A stretch of 61,307 nucleotides of DNA from Bacteroidota bacterium (GTDB taxonomy: Bacteria; Bacteroidota; Ignavibacteria; SZUA-365), in the NCBI GenBank assembly GCA_014860565.1, contig JACZJN010000036.1:1-61307 (forward strand). The letters run 5' to 3'. The notes under the pieces were generated by a model. It ran no database searches. It was given only the letters and a program-made list of their open reading frames with translations, and had not been told where the DNA came from. Below are positions 34,699 through 43,802 of the stretch, in pieces. The position numbers and the translations under genes are program-made. Numbering within the stretch: position 1 is the stretch's first letter; each line of letters starts with the position of its first letter.

Positions 34699-35988
34699 AT
34701 GCTCGACATGAAGCGCATTCGCGAAGTCCCGGAACTTGTTCGTCAGGGCGTACAAAATAAGAACGAAAAAGGAGATGTGGACGCGGTACTCGTGATAGAC
34801 CGCCGTCGCCGTGATATCATCGCGGAGGTCGAGCAGCTCAAGAATACGCGAAACGTGGTGTCTCAGGAAATCGCACAATTGAAGAAAGAGAAGAAAGACG
34901 CCGATGATAAAATCGCGGAAATGAAAGTCGTCTCCGATTCCATCAAGCAGCTGGATGAGGAACTGCGGATAGTTGATGTGGATTTGCGCGACCGCGTCCT
35001 TGCGCTTCCAAACATCTGCCATGAGAGCGTTCCGGTCGGGCGCAGCTCCGCCGACAACGTCGAACTCCGTTCCTGGGTACCGCCGCACACGATGCGATTG
35101 AATGAGGAGCCCGAGCACGTCGTGCTCGATCATATCGAACTCGGGAAGAAGCACGGTATTCTCGATTTCGATCGCGGCGCAAAGCTGAGCGGGAGCGGAT
35201 TTCCTCTGTATGTCGGGCAGGGAGCCACGCTGGAGCGTGCGCTGATCAATTTCATGCTCGATACGCATCTGCGTGAACACGGCTATCGCGAAGTGTTCCC
35301 GCCGTTTGTGGTGAACACCGAATCGATGTACGGTACCGGACAGCTCCCGAAAATGTCTGAAGACATGTACCGCTGCGCCGACGACGACCTGTACCTGATT
35401 CCCACCGCCGAGGTCCCGATCACGAATATGTATCGCGACGAGATTCTCGAGGCGGAACAGGTCCCGTCGTATTTCTGCGGCTACTCGGCATGCTTCCGCC
35501 GCGAGGCGGGTTCCTACGGCAAGCAGACGAAGGGCTTCCTGCGCGTCCATCAGTTCAACAAGGTTGAGCTCGTGAAATTTGCGCGGCCGGAGCAGTCCTA
35601 CGACGAACTTGAGAGTCTGGTGGGAAATGTGGAGCACATCCTCCAGCTTCTTGAAATCCCGTATCGCGTACTGCTGCTCTGCAGCGGCGATACGTCCTTC
35701 TCGTCTGCGAAGACCTATGACCTTGAAGTTTGGTCACCCGCGGAAAATACCTGGCTCGAGGCGTCGTCGTGCAGTAATTTCGAGGATTTTCAGGCGCGCC
35801 GGGCCAACATCCGCTTCCGTCCAGAAGGCGCGCAGAGTAAGCCGCAATTCCTGCACACTCTGAATGGGTCGGGTCTGGCGACATCGCGCCTGATGGTTGC
35901 GATTCTCGAAAACTATCAGACCCCCGAAGGCAAGATTATCGTTCCCAAGCCGCTTCAACCGTATACCGGCTTCACGATGATCGGGTGA
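34699..35988 (+). CDS. serS: Seryl-tRNA synthetase
   Basis: A 429-residue class II aminoacyl-tRNA synthetase of the usual bacterial length. An N-terminal coiled-coil arm (about residues 25-105, rich in K/E/Q/L) binds the long variable arm of tRNA-Ser. Motif 2 CFRREAGSYGKQTKGFLRVHQF and motif 3 NGSGLATSRLMVAILENYQ are complete. It ends with a terminator at 36008-36044. The first Met at 34699 is followed by a second at 34708; either may be used. Confidence 0.97.
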   Translation: MLDMKRIREVPELVRQGVQNKNEKGDVDAVLVIDRRRRDIIAEVEQLKNTRNVVSQEIAQLKKEKKDADDKIAEMKVVSDSIKQLDEELRIVDVDLRDRVLALPNICHESVPVGRSSADNVELRSWVPPHTMRLNEEPEHVVLDHIELGKKHGILDFDRGAKLSGSGFPLYVGQGATLERALINFMLDTHLREHGYREVFPPFVVNTESMYGTGQLPKMSEDMYRCADDDLYLIPTAEVPITNMYRDEILEAEQVPSYFCGYSACFRREAGSYGKQTKGFLRVHQFNKVELVKFARPEQSYDELESLVGNVEHILQLLEIPYRVLLLCSGDTSFSSAKTYDLEVWSPAENTWLEASSCSNFEDFQARRANIRFRPEGAQSKPQFLHTLNGSGLATSRLMVAILENYQTPEGKIIVPKPLQPYTGFTMIG

Positions 35989-36007
35989 ACGAAGTCAGCG
36001 TTTGATG

Positions 36008-36044
36008 AAAGCTCCCGCATCCGAAGTCCGGATCGGGAGCTTTT
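36008..36044 (+). terminator. Strong rho-independent terminator after serS
   Basis: AAAGCTCCCG (36008-36017) pairs with CGGGAGCTTT (36034-36043), extended inside by ATCCG (36019-36023) with CGGAT (36029-36033) across a one-base bulge. The 3' side runs into TTTTG. Confidence 0.85.
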
Positions 36045-36074
36045 GTCATCGTATTTGTGTTGAGTGTGATTAGT

Positions 36075-36821
36075 ATGATACAGGCAATTACCATCGATTT
36101 CTGGAATACAACCGTCGACTCGAGAAACGGGGCACGCCGACGCCAATCGCGCAATCTTGCAATGGAAACCGCGTATCGCAGCGTCGGGAAGCCTTTTGAC
36201 GAACATGCGGTGGCCGCGGCATTTGAGCATTCGTACCAGACATTCGAGAAGCACTGGTATGGCGAACAGCGCACGATGGGCGCCGCGGAGAGTCTGCAGG
36301 TCATCTGGGATTATCTCGGGCTCGACGTGTCGGAGAAAACGCACGCGGACACCGTGCGGAGAATGGAGGACAGCATCCTGGAAGGAATGCCGGCTCTGCT
36401 TCCCGGTTGCTCCGAGGCACTCGAGGCGCTTGCCGCACATGCGCCGCTCGCGCTTATCTCCGATACGGCCCTCTCTCCCGGACGCGTCCTGCGGCGCGTG
36501 CTGGAGGCGCATGGGGTGGACCGCCATTTCAGTGCGATGATTTTTTCCGATGAGACCGGTGTTTCCAAACCACATCCACGGATGTTCGAACGTGCGCTCG
36601 ATGCGGTTGGAGCATCGCCTGAACATGCAGTTCACATCGGCGACATCGAACGCACTGATATCGCCGGAGCCAAAGCCATGGGCATGCGCGCCATCCTTTT
36701 CCGCGGTGATGAAAGCGGGCGCTATCACGAGGAGAATCACCCCGACCAGACATTCGCGGATGCCGTCGCCCATTCCTGGTCCGAAGTGTGCTCCATCCTC
36801 GAGAGCTGGGGACTCAAATGA
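36075..36821 (+). CDS. HAD-superfamily hydrolase
   Basis: A 248-residue phosphatase-type HAD protein. Motif I is ITIDFWNTTV, motif II ISDTALSPG, motif III K in SKPHPRMFERAL and motif IV HIGDIERTDIAGAKAMG. The helical cap lies between motif I and II (residues ~20-115). The second Asp of motif I is replaced (D-F-W-N rather than D-x-D), as in several HAD branches with weaker phosphatase activity. ATG 36075 is chosen; TTG 36057 in frame is possible. The stop overlaps the ABC exporter ATG by four bases. Confidence 0.85.
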   Translation: MIQAITIDFWNTTVDSRNGARRRQSRNLAMETAYRSVGKPFDEHAVAAAFEHSYQTFEKHWYGEQRTMGAAESLQVIWDYLGLDVSEKTHADTVRRMEDSILEGMPALLPGCSEALEALAAHAPLALISDTALSPGRVLRRVLEAHGVDRHFSAMIFSDETGVSKPHPRMFERALDAVGASPEHAVHIGDIERTDIAGAKAMGMRAILFRGDESGRYHEENHPDQTFADAVAHSWSEVCSILESWGLK

Positions 36822-38566
36822 AATCACTCATGCGGCTTGCCCCGTATTTCCGCCGCTACCGGCGGACGCTGCTCTGGGGCATCCTCTACATTTTTCTTTC
36901 TACCGTGTTCGCCGTGATCGCACCTGTGATCATACGTGACGCCGTGGATGGACTGCAGGCCGATCTCAACGCCGCGACCCTTCTGCGTTACGCCGCACTG
37001 ATCGTGGTTGTCGCCGCCGCCAGCGGCGTGTTCCTCTACCTTACACGGCAGACGATCATCGTCGTCTCGCGCCGCATCGAATACGATTTGCGCAATGATT
37101 TTCTTTCACATGTCATGAAGCTCTCGCAGGGATTTTTCTCCACGACCACCACGGGCGACCTGATGGCGTACGCCAGCAACGACATCTCGGCGGTGCGGAT
37201 GTTCGTGGGTCCCGCCGTGATGTATTCCGCCAACACTGTTTTTAACTTTGTCATCATCGTGTGGTTGCTCGTCGAGATTCATCCCATGCTGACATTGTGG
37301 GGCCTGCTCCCGCTGCCGGTGCTTTCCTTTGCGGTGCACAAGGTTGGTTCGGTGATCCACAAGAGGTACGAAGAGATTCAGGATCAGTACGGCAGCCTTA
37401 CTGCACGCACGCAGGAAAGTATTTCAGGGATCAGGGTCGTCAAAGCCTACTTGCGCGAGGCATATGAAACGTCGGTGTTTTTCGAATTGAGCGAGGAATA
37501 CCGCATCCGCAACATGCGCATGGTGAGGATACAGTCGTTATTCATGCCCATGATCGGCATGCTCGTCGGTTTCTCGATTATTCTGATCATTTACCTGGGC
37601 GGACGCGATGTCATCGACGGGAAACTGACGCTGGGAGAACTCACACAGTTCATCATTTATCTCGGCATGCTCATCTGGCCGATGGCCGCTATCGGATGGG
37701 TGGTCAGTCTCATTCAACGCGCCGCGGCATCCATGAAGCGTCTCGAGCGCGTGTTCGATTACGCGCCCGATATTGCCGACGATGGGGAGACGGAGCATGC
37801 GATTACAACGATCGATGGCAGTATCCGCTTCGAGGATGCGCATTTCAGCTATCTTCCCGAGGGGCCGGAAGTGCTCAGCGGCATTACTCTGGATGTACGC
37901 GCAGGCACGACGCTTGGCGTCGTCGGTCTGACAGGGTCGGGGAAGAGTTCGTTTGTCAATCTCATTCCTCGCCTGTTTGACGTAACCGGCGGTCGCGTGC
38001 TGATCGACGGGAGCGACATACGGCGCATCCCTGTCGAAGTCCTGCGCAGCCACATTGCGTATGTGACGCAGGAGACCTTCCTGTTTTCCGATACGCTGCG
38101 CAACAACATCGCATACGGTGTCGACGAACCTCTCGAAGCGGACGTGCTCTGGGCTGCTTCCGTCGCACAGCTCGACAAGGATGTCGTCGACTTCCCGCTG
38201 CAGTACGAGACCATGCTTGGGGAACGCGGCATTACTCTTTCGGGCGGACAGAAGCAGCGTGTCAGCCTCGCACGGGCGGTGCTGCGCAAGCCTTCGATTT
38301 TGATTCTCGACGATGCGCTCTCAGCTGTCGATACGCATACGGAAGAGGATATTCTGTTGCGTCTGAAGGAGATCATGGCAGATCGCACCAGTGTGCTGAT
38401 CAGCCACCGCATTTCCACGGTGAAGAACGCCGACCATATCATTGTGCTGCAGGACGGCAGGATCAGCGAACAGGGTACGCACGAGGAACTCGTCGCCCGT
38501 GATGGGCTTTATGCCGACCTGCATCAGAAGCAGCTCCTTGCCGCTGAACTGGAGGAGATGGAATGA
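36818..38566 (+). CDS. ABC exporter, MsbA/MdlB-like (permease fused to ATPase)
   Basis: A 582-residue half-transporter: six membrane segments in residues ~15-310, then an ATPase domain with Walker A LTGSGKSS, signature LSGGQKQR, Walker B ILILDDALSAVD and switch region LISHRIST. The Walker B acidic pair is D-D rather than D-E, as seen in MdlA/BmrC-type subunits of heterodimers, which could mean reduced ATP hydrolysis at one site; no partner half is adjacent. ATGA overlaps link it to the HAD gene and to the DHH phosphoesterase gene. Confidence 0.9.
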   Translation: MKSLMRLAPYFRRYRRTLLWGILYIFLSTVFAVIAPVIIRDAVDGLQADLNAATLLRYAALIVVVAAASGVFLYLTRQTIIVVSRRIEYDLRNDFLSHVMKLSQGFFSTTTTGDLMAYASNDISAVRMFVGPAVMYSANTVFNFVIIVWLLVEIHPMLTLWGLLPLPVLSFAVHKVGSVIHKRYEEIQDQYGSLTARTQESISGIRVVKAYLREAYETSVFFELSEEYRIRNMRMVRIQSLFMPMIGMLVGFSIILIIYLGGRDVIDGKLTLGELTQFIIYLGMLIWPMAAIGWVVSLIQRAAASMKRLERVFDYAPDIADDGETEHAITTIDGSIRFEDAHFSYLPEGPEVLSGITLDVRAGTTLGVVGLTGSGKSSFVNLIPRLFDVTGGRVLIDGSDIRRIPVEVLRSHIAYVTQETFLFSDTLRNNIAYGVDEPLEADVLWAASVAQLDKDVVDFPLQYETMLGERGITLSGGQKQRVSLARAVLRKPSILILDDALSAVDTHTEEDILLRLKEIMADRTSVLISHRISTVKNADHIIVLQDGRISEQGTHEELVARDGLYADLHQKQLLAAELEEME

Positions 38567-39570
38567 CGCAGAACAATCTGCAATTCATTGGAATCGAGGA
38601 ATGCAGCCGCATTCTGCATGCGGCAACACACATCGTGCTGACCACACATATGAATCCCGATGGCGACGCGATCGGGAGCGAATGCGCGCTGTACGCGGCA
38701 TTTACTGCGGCCGGCAAGGATGTACGCATCATCAACTGTGATGCAGCTCCGGAGAATCTCACATTTCTCAACGGCAGCGGGCAGGTCGAAGCCTACGTCC
38801 CTGCAATGCATGATGCAATCATCGCAGGTGCGGATCTTCTGGTCGCGCTCGATTTCAATGACATCCGCCGGGTCCGGCAGATGGAACAGGTGTTCCGCGC
38901 GGGAACGGGGCGGAAGCTGGTCGTCGACCATCACCTTGATCCCAAGCCCTTCGCGGATTTCTACTTCAGCCTGCCGGGCGCATCCTCCACCGCGGAGATT
39001 GTGTATGACATCCTCGAGTCCGCCAACGATACGCTCTCGTACGACTCCGCGCTCGGTTTGTATACAGGTATCATGACCGATACCGGGTCGTTTCGTTTCG
39101 ACCGCACCACGCCGCGCGTGCATCGCATCGCCGCGTGCCTGCTCGAGGCGGGCGTCGATCCCGTAACCACGCATCGCCAGATATTCGATGACTATCCGAT
39201 AGGTCGCACCCAGTTGCTGGGGATGATTCTTGCCGGTATCGAGCGGCATTGCGATGGGCGTGTTTCAGTACTCGGGGTGACCACCGACATGTTCGTCCAG
39301 ACGGGGACAACCGTGGAGGATGTGGAAAACATCGTCAATATGGGCCTTGCAATCCGGGGTGTGGAGGCGACGGCGCTGCTTACCGAATTCGACGGGCACA
39401 TCAAGGTGAGCTTCCGTTCAAGAGGGAGCATTACCGTCAACGACATCGCCGGCGCGTTCGGCGGCGGTGGACATCGTCTTGCCGCTGGAGCCATGGTCGA
39501 AGGTGTGGCTTTTTCGGAACTCAAGGAACGCGTCGCAGCAGCGCTGTGCGCCGCTGTCAATCCCAGCTGA
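38563..39570 (+). CDS. DHH-family phosphoesterase, NrnA-like
   Basis: A 335-residue protein of DHH plus DHHA1 architecture. TTHMNPDGDAIGS, DLLVALDFND and VVDHHLDP are the DHH metal-binding blocks; the C-terminal GGGGHRLAAGA is the DHHA1 substrate site. Relatives degrade nano-RNAs and convert pAp to AMP. ATG overlaps the ABC exporter stop by four bases. Followed by a convergent hairpin at 39601-39630. Confidence 0.9.
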   Translation: MTQNNLQFIGIEECSRILHAATHIVLTTHMNPDGDAIGSECALYAAFTAAGKDVRIINCDAAPENLTFLNGSGQVEAYVPAMHDAIIAGADLLVALDFNDIRRVRQMEQVFRAGTGRKLVVDHHLDPKPFADFYFSLPGASSTAEIVYDILESANDTLSYDSALGLYTGIMTDTGSFRFDRTTPRVHRIAACLLEAGVDPVTTHRQIFDDYPIGRTQLLGMILAGIERHCDGRVSVLGVTTDMFVQTGTTVEDVENIVNMGLAIRGVEATALLTEFDGHIKVSFRSRGSITVNDIAGAFGGGGHRLAAGAMVEGVAFSELKERVAAALCAAVNPS

Positions 39571-39589
39571 CGATACTGTCCGCATGTCG

Positions 39590-39630
39590 GATAAAATACG
39601 CGCGCCCTCCGCCTGACAGGGGAGGGCGCG
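39590..39630 (-). terminator. Terminator for the Spy-like gene
   Basis: CGCGCCCTCC (39601-39610) and GGAGGGCGCG (39621-39630) form a perfect 10-bp stem. Read on the minus strand the stem is followed by TATTTTAT, so it mainly serves the minus-strand gene ending at 39679; on the plus strand no T-run follows. Confidence 0.7.
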
Positions 39631-39678
39631 TGCGCATCAGGGAGTGGAGGCTCGCATCAGCAGGGAACAACGGTGAAG

Positions 39679-40203
39679 TCAGTCGTCTTCGGGCGGGGGC
39701 GCCGGATGCATGCGTTCGCGCATCATTTCGCGGTGACCGTTCATTTCGTCTTCAGAACCCCGCATTCCCTTTTCGGGACCGCGCATCCGATCGCGCATTC
39801 CCCGCATGCGTTCCATGCCTTTTGACATGCGCTGGGCCTTTATCTCTTTCCACAGTTTCTGCTGGTCGGCATTGAGCTGCTTCATCACATTCTGGTCTGC
39901 ATCGAACATCACAAGTTTTTGCCGCACCTGGAGGTCGGCAATTTCACGCGAAAGGCGTTCGAAAGCCACGCGATCCGAGGATTCGCCCTGGACCATATCC
40001 TTCATGTCGATGCGCTTTTTCTGCAGAGCGGCGCGGATGTCAATCATCTGTTTCTGAGAGTTGCTGCGGATATCCTTGAGAGCGGTTTTCTGTTCCGCGG
40101 TCAGATTCATCTTTTTCCAGGCGGCTGAGTGCGGTCCCGGTTGTGCGAAGAGGGTGCCGGCGCCCAGCAATAAGATAGTGGCGGCGACGATGATCGATTT
40201 CAT
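39679..40203 (-). CDS. Spy/CpxP-like periplasmic protein
   Basis: A 174-residue protein with a signal peptide (MKSIIVAATILLLGAGTLFAQ). The mature part is helical and has two LTxxQ-type motifs, MNLTAEQKTAL and QLNADQQKLW, the mark of Spy/CpxP chaperones or stress sensors. The C-terminal third is rich in M, R and G-M-R-G repeats and very basic, then ends with acidic residues. Divergent from the gene at 40328. It may respond to envelope stress or metals. Confidence 0.82.
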   Translation of the reverse strand: MKSIIVAATILLLGAGTLFAQPGPHSAAWKKMNLTAEQKTALKDIRSNSQKQMIDIRAALQKKRIDMKDMVQGESSDRVAFERLSREIADLQVRQKLVMFDADQNVMKQLNADQQKLWKEIKAQRMSKGMERMRGMRDRMRGPEKGMRGSEDEMNGHREMMRERMHPAPPPEDD

Positions 40204-40255
40204 TGCGTTTATCCTTGATTCGTGAGTGGGGGCTTGCTAGTTTTGTGCATTGGAC

Positions 40256-40290
40256 ATCGGAGGGTCGTCACGGGTTTAACCCCCTCCGAT
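40256..40290. promoter_or_regulatory. Hairpin in the divergent region before 40328
   Basis: ATCGGAGGG (40256-40264) pairs perfectly with CCCTCCGAT (40282-40290) around a 17-base loop. No T-run follows on the plus strand. It could be a leader structure of the plus-strand gene or a protein site between the divergent genes. Confidence 0.35.
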
Positions 40291-40327
40291 TCTTGAAGGG
40301 AGATCATTCAGCTTCGCAGCATCAGAC

Positions 40328-40786
40328 ATGAATACATCAACGGAAACATCTTCCCACGAACGTCGGAATTCGCGGCGCCCGGCTCTGTTGCTGTTCGCGG
40401 CCGTGGCAATGATTTCCGCGGGGCTGTATGTCTGGTCATCGTTTCTGCAGACGGTCCGTTATGAAATAGAAATTGATCCCCCACGGTTGTACACGGGTTC
40501 AATCGATACCGCTCGCATCGATGCCTGGGCGGTGAACCGGTGGGATGGACACATCCCGTTTTCCCGTCCCACGATTTCGGCTGAGCTTATCGAAGGCAGG
40601 GACCTCGGGTATATCATGGTGGACGAGTCCGGCAGCATGATCCTTTTTATCTCGAACGGTTCGCGGGAAGGTCAGGTGGCGCTGCGCGTCTTTGTCAAGG
40701 ATTGGCCTTTCCCGATGCTTGCCGTCATCCACGTCGCCGCACCGATCGCGGCGGTTTATCCATATCAAAAAAGGAATGACGTTTGA
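40328..40786 (+). CDS. Membrane-anchored protein of unknown function
   Basis: A 152-residue protein with one membrane segment (about residues 18-38) preceded by an arginine-rich N-terminus, so the C-terminal ~110 residues should lie in the periplasm. That part is beta-rich (RYEIEIDPPRLYTGS, ISAELIEGRDLGYIM, SGSMILFISNGSREGQVAL) and looks Ig-like. No family recognised. Its stop overlaps the TTG start of the asparaginase gene. Confidence 0.7.
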   Translation: MNTSTETSSHERRNSRRPALLLFAAVAMISAGLYVWSSFLQTVRYEIEIDPPRLYTGSIDTARIDAWAVNRWDGHIPFSRPTISAELIEGRDLGYIMVDESGSMILFISNGSREGQVALRVFVKDWPFPMLAVIHVAAPIAAVYPYQKRNDV

Positions 40787-41772
40787 AGCGCGTGGTGATG
40801 ATATTTACCGGAGGGACGATTTCCATGACCATTGATCCGGTCTCGGGAGGAGCCGTGCCCTCGCTCAGCGGCGACCAGATTCTCTCGCGTATGACAGACT
40901 TGCGCAACCTTGCGGAAATCGATTTCCGGGAATACGGCAAATATCCGGGGCCGCATGTGACGCCGTCGATGATGCTCGAGATCGCGCGCATCGCTGAGGA
41001 AGAAAGCGCCCGTGACGATGTCGAGGGAGTGATCATCACGCATGGTACCGATACGCTGGAAGAGACGGCATACTTTCTCGATCTCGTGTTGCGGACCGAG
41101 AAACCGGTGCTGCTGGTCGGATCGATGAATCACTCGGAGGATCCGGAGTGGGACGGTCCTGCCAACATTCGCGATGCGATGCTGGTGGTTCTTTCCGAGC
41201 AATTTCGAGGGCTGGGCGTCCTCACCTGCCTCAGCGGTGAGATCAACGCAGCGAGCGAAGTAACGAAAACCCACACGCTGCAGCGTGACACGTTCATGAG
41301 TTTCGATTTCGGACCAATAGGTCGGATATTTGAGGGGCGCCCGGTATTTCTCCGTAAGCCGTTCATACATGATCACATTGGCAGGGTTGCGCCGGTCGAA
41401 CCGGTGCACATTCTGAAATGTTATGCAGGAATGGACAGCATTCCTTTCAACAGCTGCATATCGGGCGGTGTACGCGGTCTCGTCGTGGAGGCCATGGGAA
41501 CGGGGAATGTCCCTCCCGGTGCCTTCGACGGCATCATGAAGGTTATTGGCGCCGGCATACCGGTCGTGCTGGTTTCACGCTGTCCGCGAGGCATCACCGA
41601 CGATGTGTACGGGTATTACGGAGCAGGCCGCAACCTGCACGCGGCAGGCGTGATCTTCGCACCTTATCTGAACGGACAGAAAGCCCGCGTCAAGTTGATG
41701 CTGGCGCTCGGCGCCACGAATGATATGGGAGTCCTGAAGAGGATGTTTGAACGAAAGGAAGGGCATTCTTAA
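40783..41772 (+). CDS. L-asparaginase
   Basis: A 329-residue amidohydrolase hydrolysing asparagine to aspartate and ammonia. The first nucleophile motif TGGTIS is at residues 9-14 and the second triad motif THGTDTLEETA near 86-96, with GSMNHSEDPEWDGPANI following. No signal peptide, so a cytoplasmic type. The start is TTG 40783, overlapping the upstream stop (TTGA), with AAGGAA eight bases before; translational coupling is likely. Confidence 0.92.
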   Translation: MKRVVMIFTGGTISMTIDPVSGGAVPSLSGDQILSRMTDLRNLAEIDFREYGKYPGPHVTPSMMLEIARIAEEESARDDVEGVIITHGTDTLEETAYFLDLVLRTEKPVLLVGSMNHSEDPEWDGPANIRDAMLVVLSEQFRGLGVLTCLSGEINAASEVTKTHTLQRDTFMSFDFGPIGRIFEGRPVFLRKPFIHDHIGRVAPVEPVHILKCYAGMDSIPFNSCISGGVRGLVVEAMGTGNVPPGAFDGIMKVIGAGIPVVLVSRCPRGITDDVYGYYGAGRNLHAAGVIFAPYLNGQKARVKLMLALGATNDMGVLKRMFERKEGHS

Positions 41773-41886
41773 CCGCTGCGGAACAGGGGAGGGTGAGAGC
41801 CAGACCAGGGAAGACGAAAGGCCACCGCCGTCGAGGGAGACAGGCACGATGGGAACGATGGAAAATAAGAGCAGGGAGCTCACATG

Positions 41887-42795
41887 TCAGAAGGAACACT
41901 GTCGGTAAATCTGCTGGCGCGCCGGATCGACCTGGGCCATGAGGTTCATCAGCCGGGGGCGCTGTGCATACCCCTCGAGAAGCTTGCAGTACTCATTGGC
42001 GTTCGATTCCAGCCACATTGTCAACAGCACCGAACGCGCGCTGCTGCGGGCGAGGATGTCGGCGATGTTTTCGATTGCCTTCGCGATGGCTGTCTGCGCC
42101 ATTTCCTTTTCCGTCTCGATAAAGTCGATGCCCTCGTAGAAATACCAATACAACGCTTCGCGGTATTTTTCGTACTGGGCGTTGAGCAGTTCGGATATCA
42201 GATTCATGCGACTGTACTGATTGCTCTGCCCCTGCCACTCTCCCGACTGACGCGAACTCTGCGACCGCTGGGCAACCGTGAGTGCTTTCGAGTAGTAGGG
42301 AGTACCCATCAGGGGTTCGTAGCTGTCGAAATCCATGCCGAGAATGACGTACATGTAAAAGTCGATGAAGCTCGCGATTTCATTGTACTGGTATTCGTCA
42401 TGCACAAACGGCGTGCCTTTCAGATAGCTGAACGACCACTTGGCGTCCATCGCCCGGAATATCAGGGATGTCAGCTGCGTGGGCCTCCCATCCTTCCATC
42501 TCCGCCGTTGCGCATCCACCACGACCTGCGCGGTGAAATCACCGGCATCCGTCCCGGAAAGAAAATTGACGCTCATGCGCACAGGGATCTTGTCGCCGTA
42601 GAATTCCACGTCGCACCAGCGATGGTCATTGACGTAGATTTTCAGCTTCTGCTCGAAATCAGAGAGATAATCCTTCTGCGCGGGAGTGAGAATATCCATG
42701 GTCACCTCCGTGGTCAGCTCGATTTCCTGAGCGTGCAGCGGGGCGATTCCCGTGAGGATCATCAGACAAAGGGCGACAGCAACATATTTCAGCAT
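41887..42795 (-). CDS. DUF4835/PorD-like envelope protein
   Basis: A 302-residue protein with a signal peptide (MLKYVAVALCLMILTGIAPLHAQ). The mature part, with YVNDHRWCDVEFYGDKIPVRMSVNFLS early, SFIDFYMYVILGMDFDSYEPLMG in the middle and RPRLMNLMAQVDPARQQIY at the end, matches the DUF4835 family, which I recall as the type IX secretion accessory protein PorD in Bacteroidota. A role in T9SS function is inferred. ATG 42795 is chosen over 42810 because the signal peptide starts there. It is head to head with the PorV-like gene, with only 13 bases between the start codons. Confidence 0.75.
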   Translation of the reverse strand: MLKYVAVALCLMILTGIAPLHAQEIELTTEVTMDILTPAQKDYLSDFEQKLKIYVNDHRWCDVEFYGDKIPVRMSVNFLSGTDAGDFTAQVVVDAQRRRWKDGRPTQLTSLIFRAMDAKWSFSYLKGTPFVHDEYQYNEIASFIDFYMYVILGMDFDSYEPLMGTPYYSKALTVAQRSQSSRQSGEWQGQSNQYSRMNLISELLNAQYEKYREALYWYFYEGIDFIETEKEMAQTAIAKAIENIADILARSSARSVLLTMWLESNANEYCKLLEGYAQRPRLMNLMAQVDPARQQIYRQCSF

Positions 42796-42808
42796 AGGGA
42801 GAACGATC

Positions 42809-43723
42809 ATGATGTACGGACATTATCCAAACAAGATAGAAAAATCGGGCAGGTGCGGCAAGGCATTGTGCGTGACCTTGCTTCTGCTGGGCATCCTGTC
42901 CTGCACCCAGCAGGCGTACGCATCACACCGCATGAATGCAGGCTTGATCCAGGGACCGAAAGCGCTGTTGGCTACCGGAGGGGAGGTGCGTGAAAGAGGC
43001 CCGCGGTCCGCAGCCATGGGCGGCTGCGCTACGGCTCTCGAAGGGGATGCAGCGGCGGCGCTCATGAATCCGGCGATGCTCTATGGACAGGCGTCAGGCG
43101 GACTCCTGTTCTGGACCCCCACGCGGTTCGGGCTGACGGAGCTCGGTTCGGCGGCAGGTGTGTGGGTGCAGTCGCTCTCAGGCTGGAATGCCGCCGTCGG
43201 TCTGCAACGCTTCGGGTCCGAGCTGTATGCGGAACATCGCATCCATTGCGCGGCCGCGTTCCCTGTTGGCGGGGCGCTCTCGGCGGGCGTTCGACTTGCC
43301 GCGCTGCATATCGGTATCGTGCACTATGGCAGCATTGTCGTACCGCTGGTGGATGCCGGTGTGCGCTGCCGATTGTCAGAGGGCTTCACGTTGGCAGCTT
43401 CGGGATATTCGCTCAACATGCCTTCGATCGGAGATGGCGAACGCCTCCCCGCTGGACTCAGCGCCGGCCTTGCCTGGGAGGACGACGAGTGCACGCTCGC
43501 GCTGGACGGAGAGAAAGAATCGCGGCAGGACCTGAATTTGAGATTGGGCGCGGAGTACCGATTTCTCGAACGCTTCGCGCTGCGCTGCGGCGCCGCGACC
43601 CTGAGCAGGATCTGGACAGCCGGATTCGCGCTACGCCATGCGTCGTTCCGCATCGAATACGCCCTGGCCGTACACAGTGAGCTCGGTGTAACGCATACGG
43701 TTGGCATTGGATTTGAACCATGA
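42809..43723 (+). CDS. PorV/PorQ-like outer-membrane beta-barrel protein
   Basis: A 304-residue protein. AGGGAG at 42796-42801 supports ATG 42809. The signal (CVTLLLLGILSCTQQAYAS) follows a basic N-terminus. Just inside the mature part, RSAAMGGCATALEGDAAAALMNPAMLYG is the PorV/PorQ-type opening (normally GMGGAFTA...D...A-x-x-NPA). The rest alternates in barrel-like strands, ending with THTVGIGFEP. PorV/PorQ-like proteins act in T9SS or fatty-acid-transporter-like barrels. Its location beside the PorD-like gene supports a T9SS role. Confidence 0.72.
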   Translation: MMYGHYPNKIEKSGRCGKALCVTLLLLGILSCTQQAYASHRMNAGLIQGPKALLATGGEVRERGPRSAAMGGCATALEGDAAAALMNPAMLYGQASGGLLFWTPTRFGLTELGSAAGVWVQSLSGWNAAVGLQRFGSELYAEHRIHCAAAFPVGGALSAGVRLAALHIGIVHYGSIVVPLVDAGVRCRLSEGFTLAASGYSLNMPSIGDGERLPAGLSAGLAWEDDECTLALDGEKESRQDLNLRLGAEYRFLERFALRCGAATLSRIWTAGFALRHASFRIEYALAVHSELGVTHTVGIGFEP

Positions 43724-43802
43724 GGGCATGTATCTTAGTGATTGCCATGCGCCGCTCATGCGCCGCCCCCGTCCCCCTCATCAGATGCAGAGGAATGCCA
43801 CC

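Noticed and set aside
7509-35988. tRNA-Ser and serS in one window as a functional pair
   Set aside because: They are 27 kb apart with unrelated operons between; most likely coincidence.
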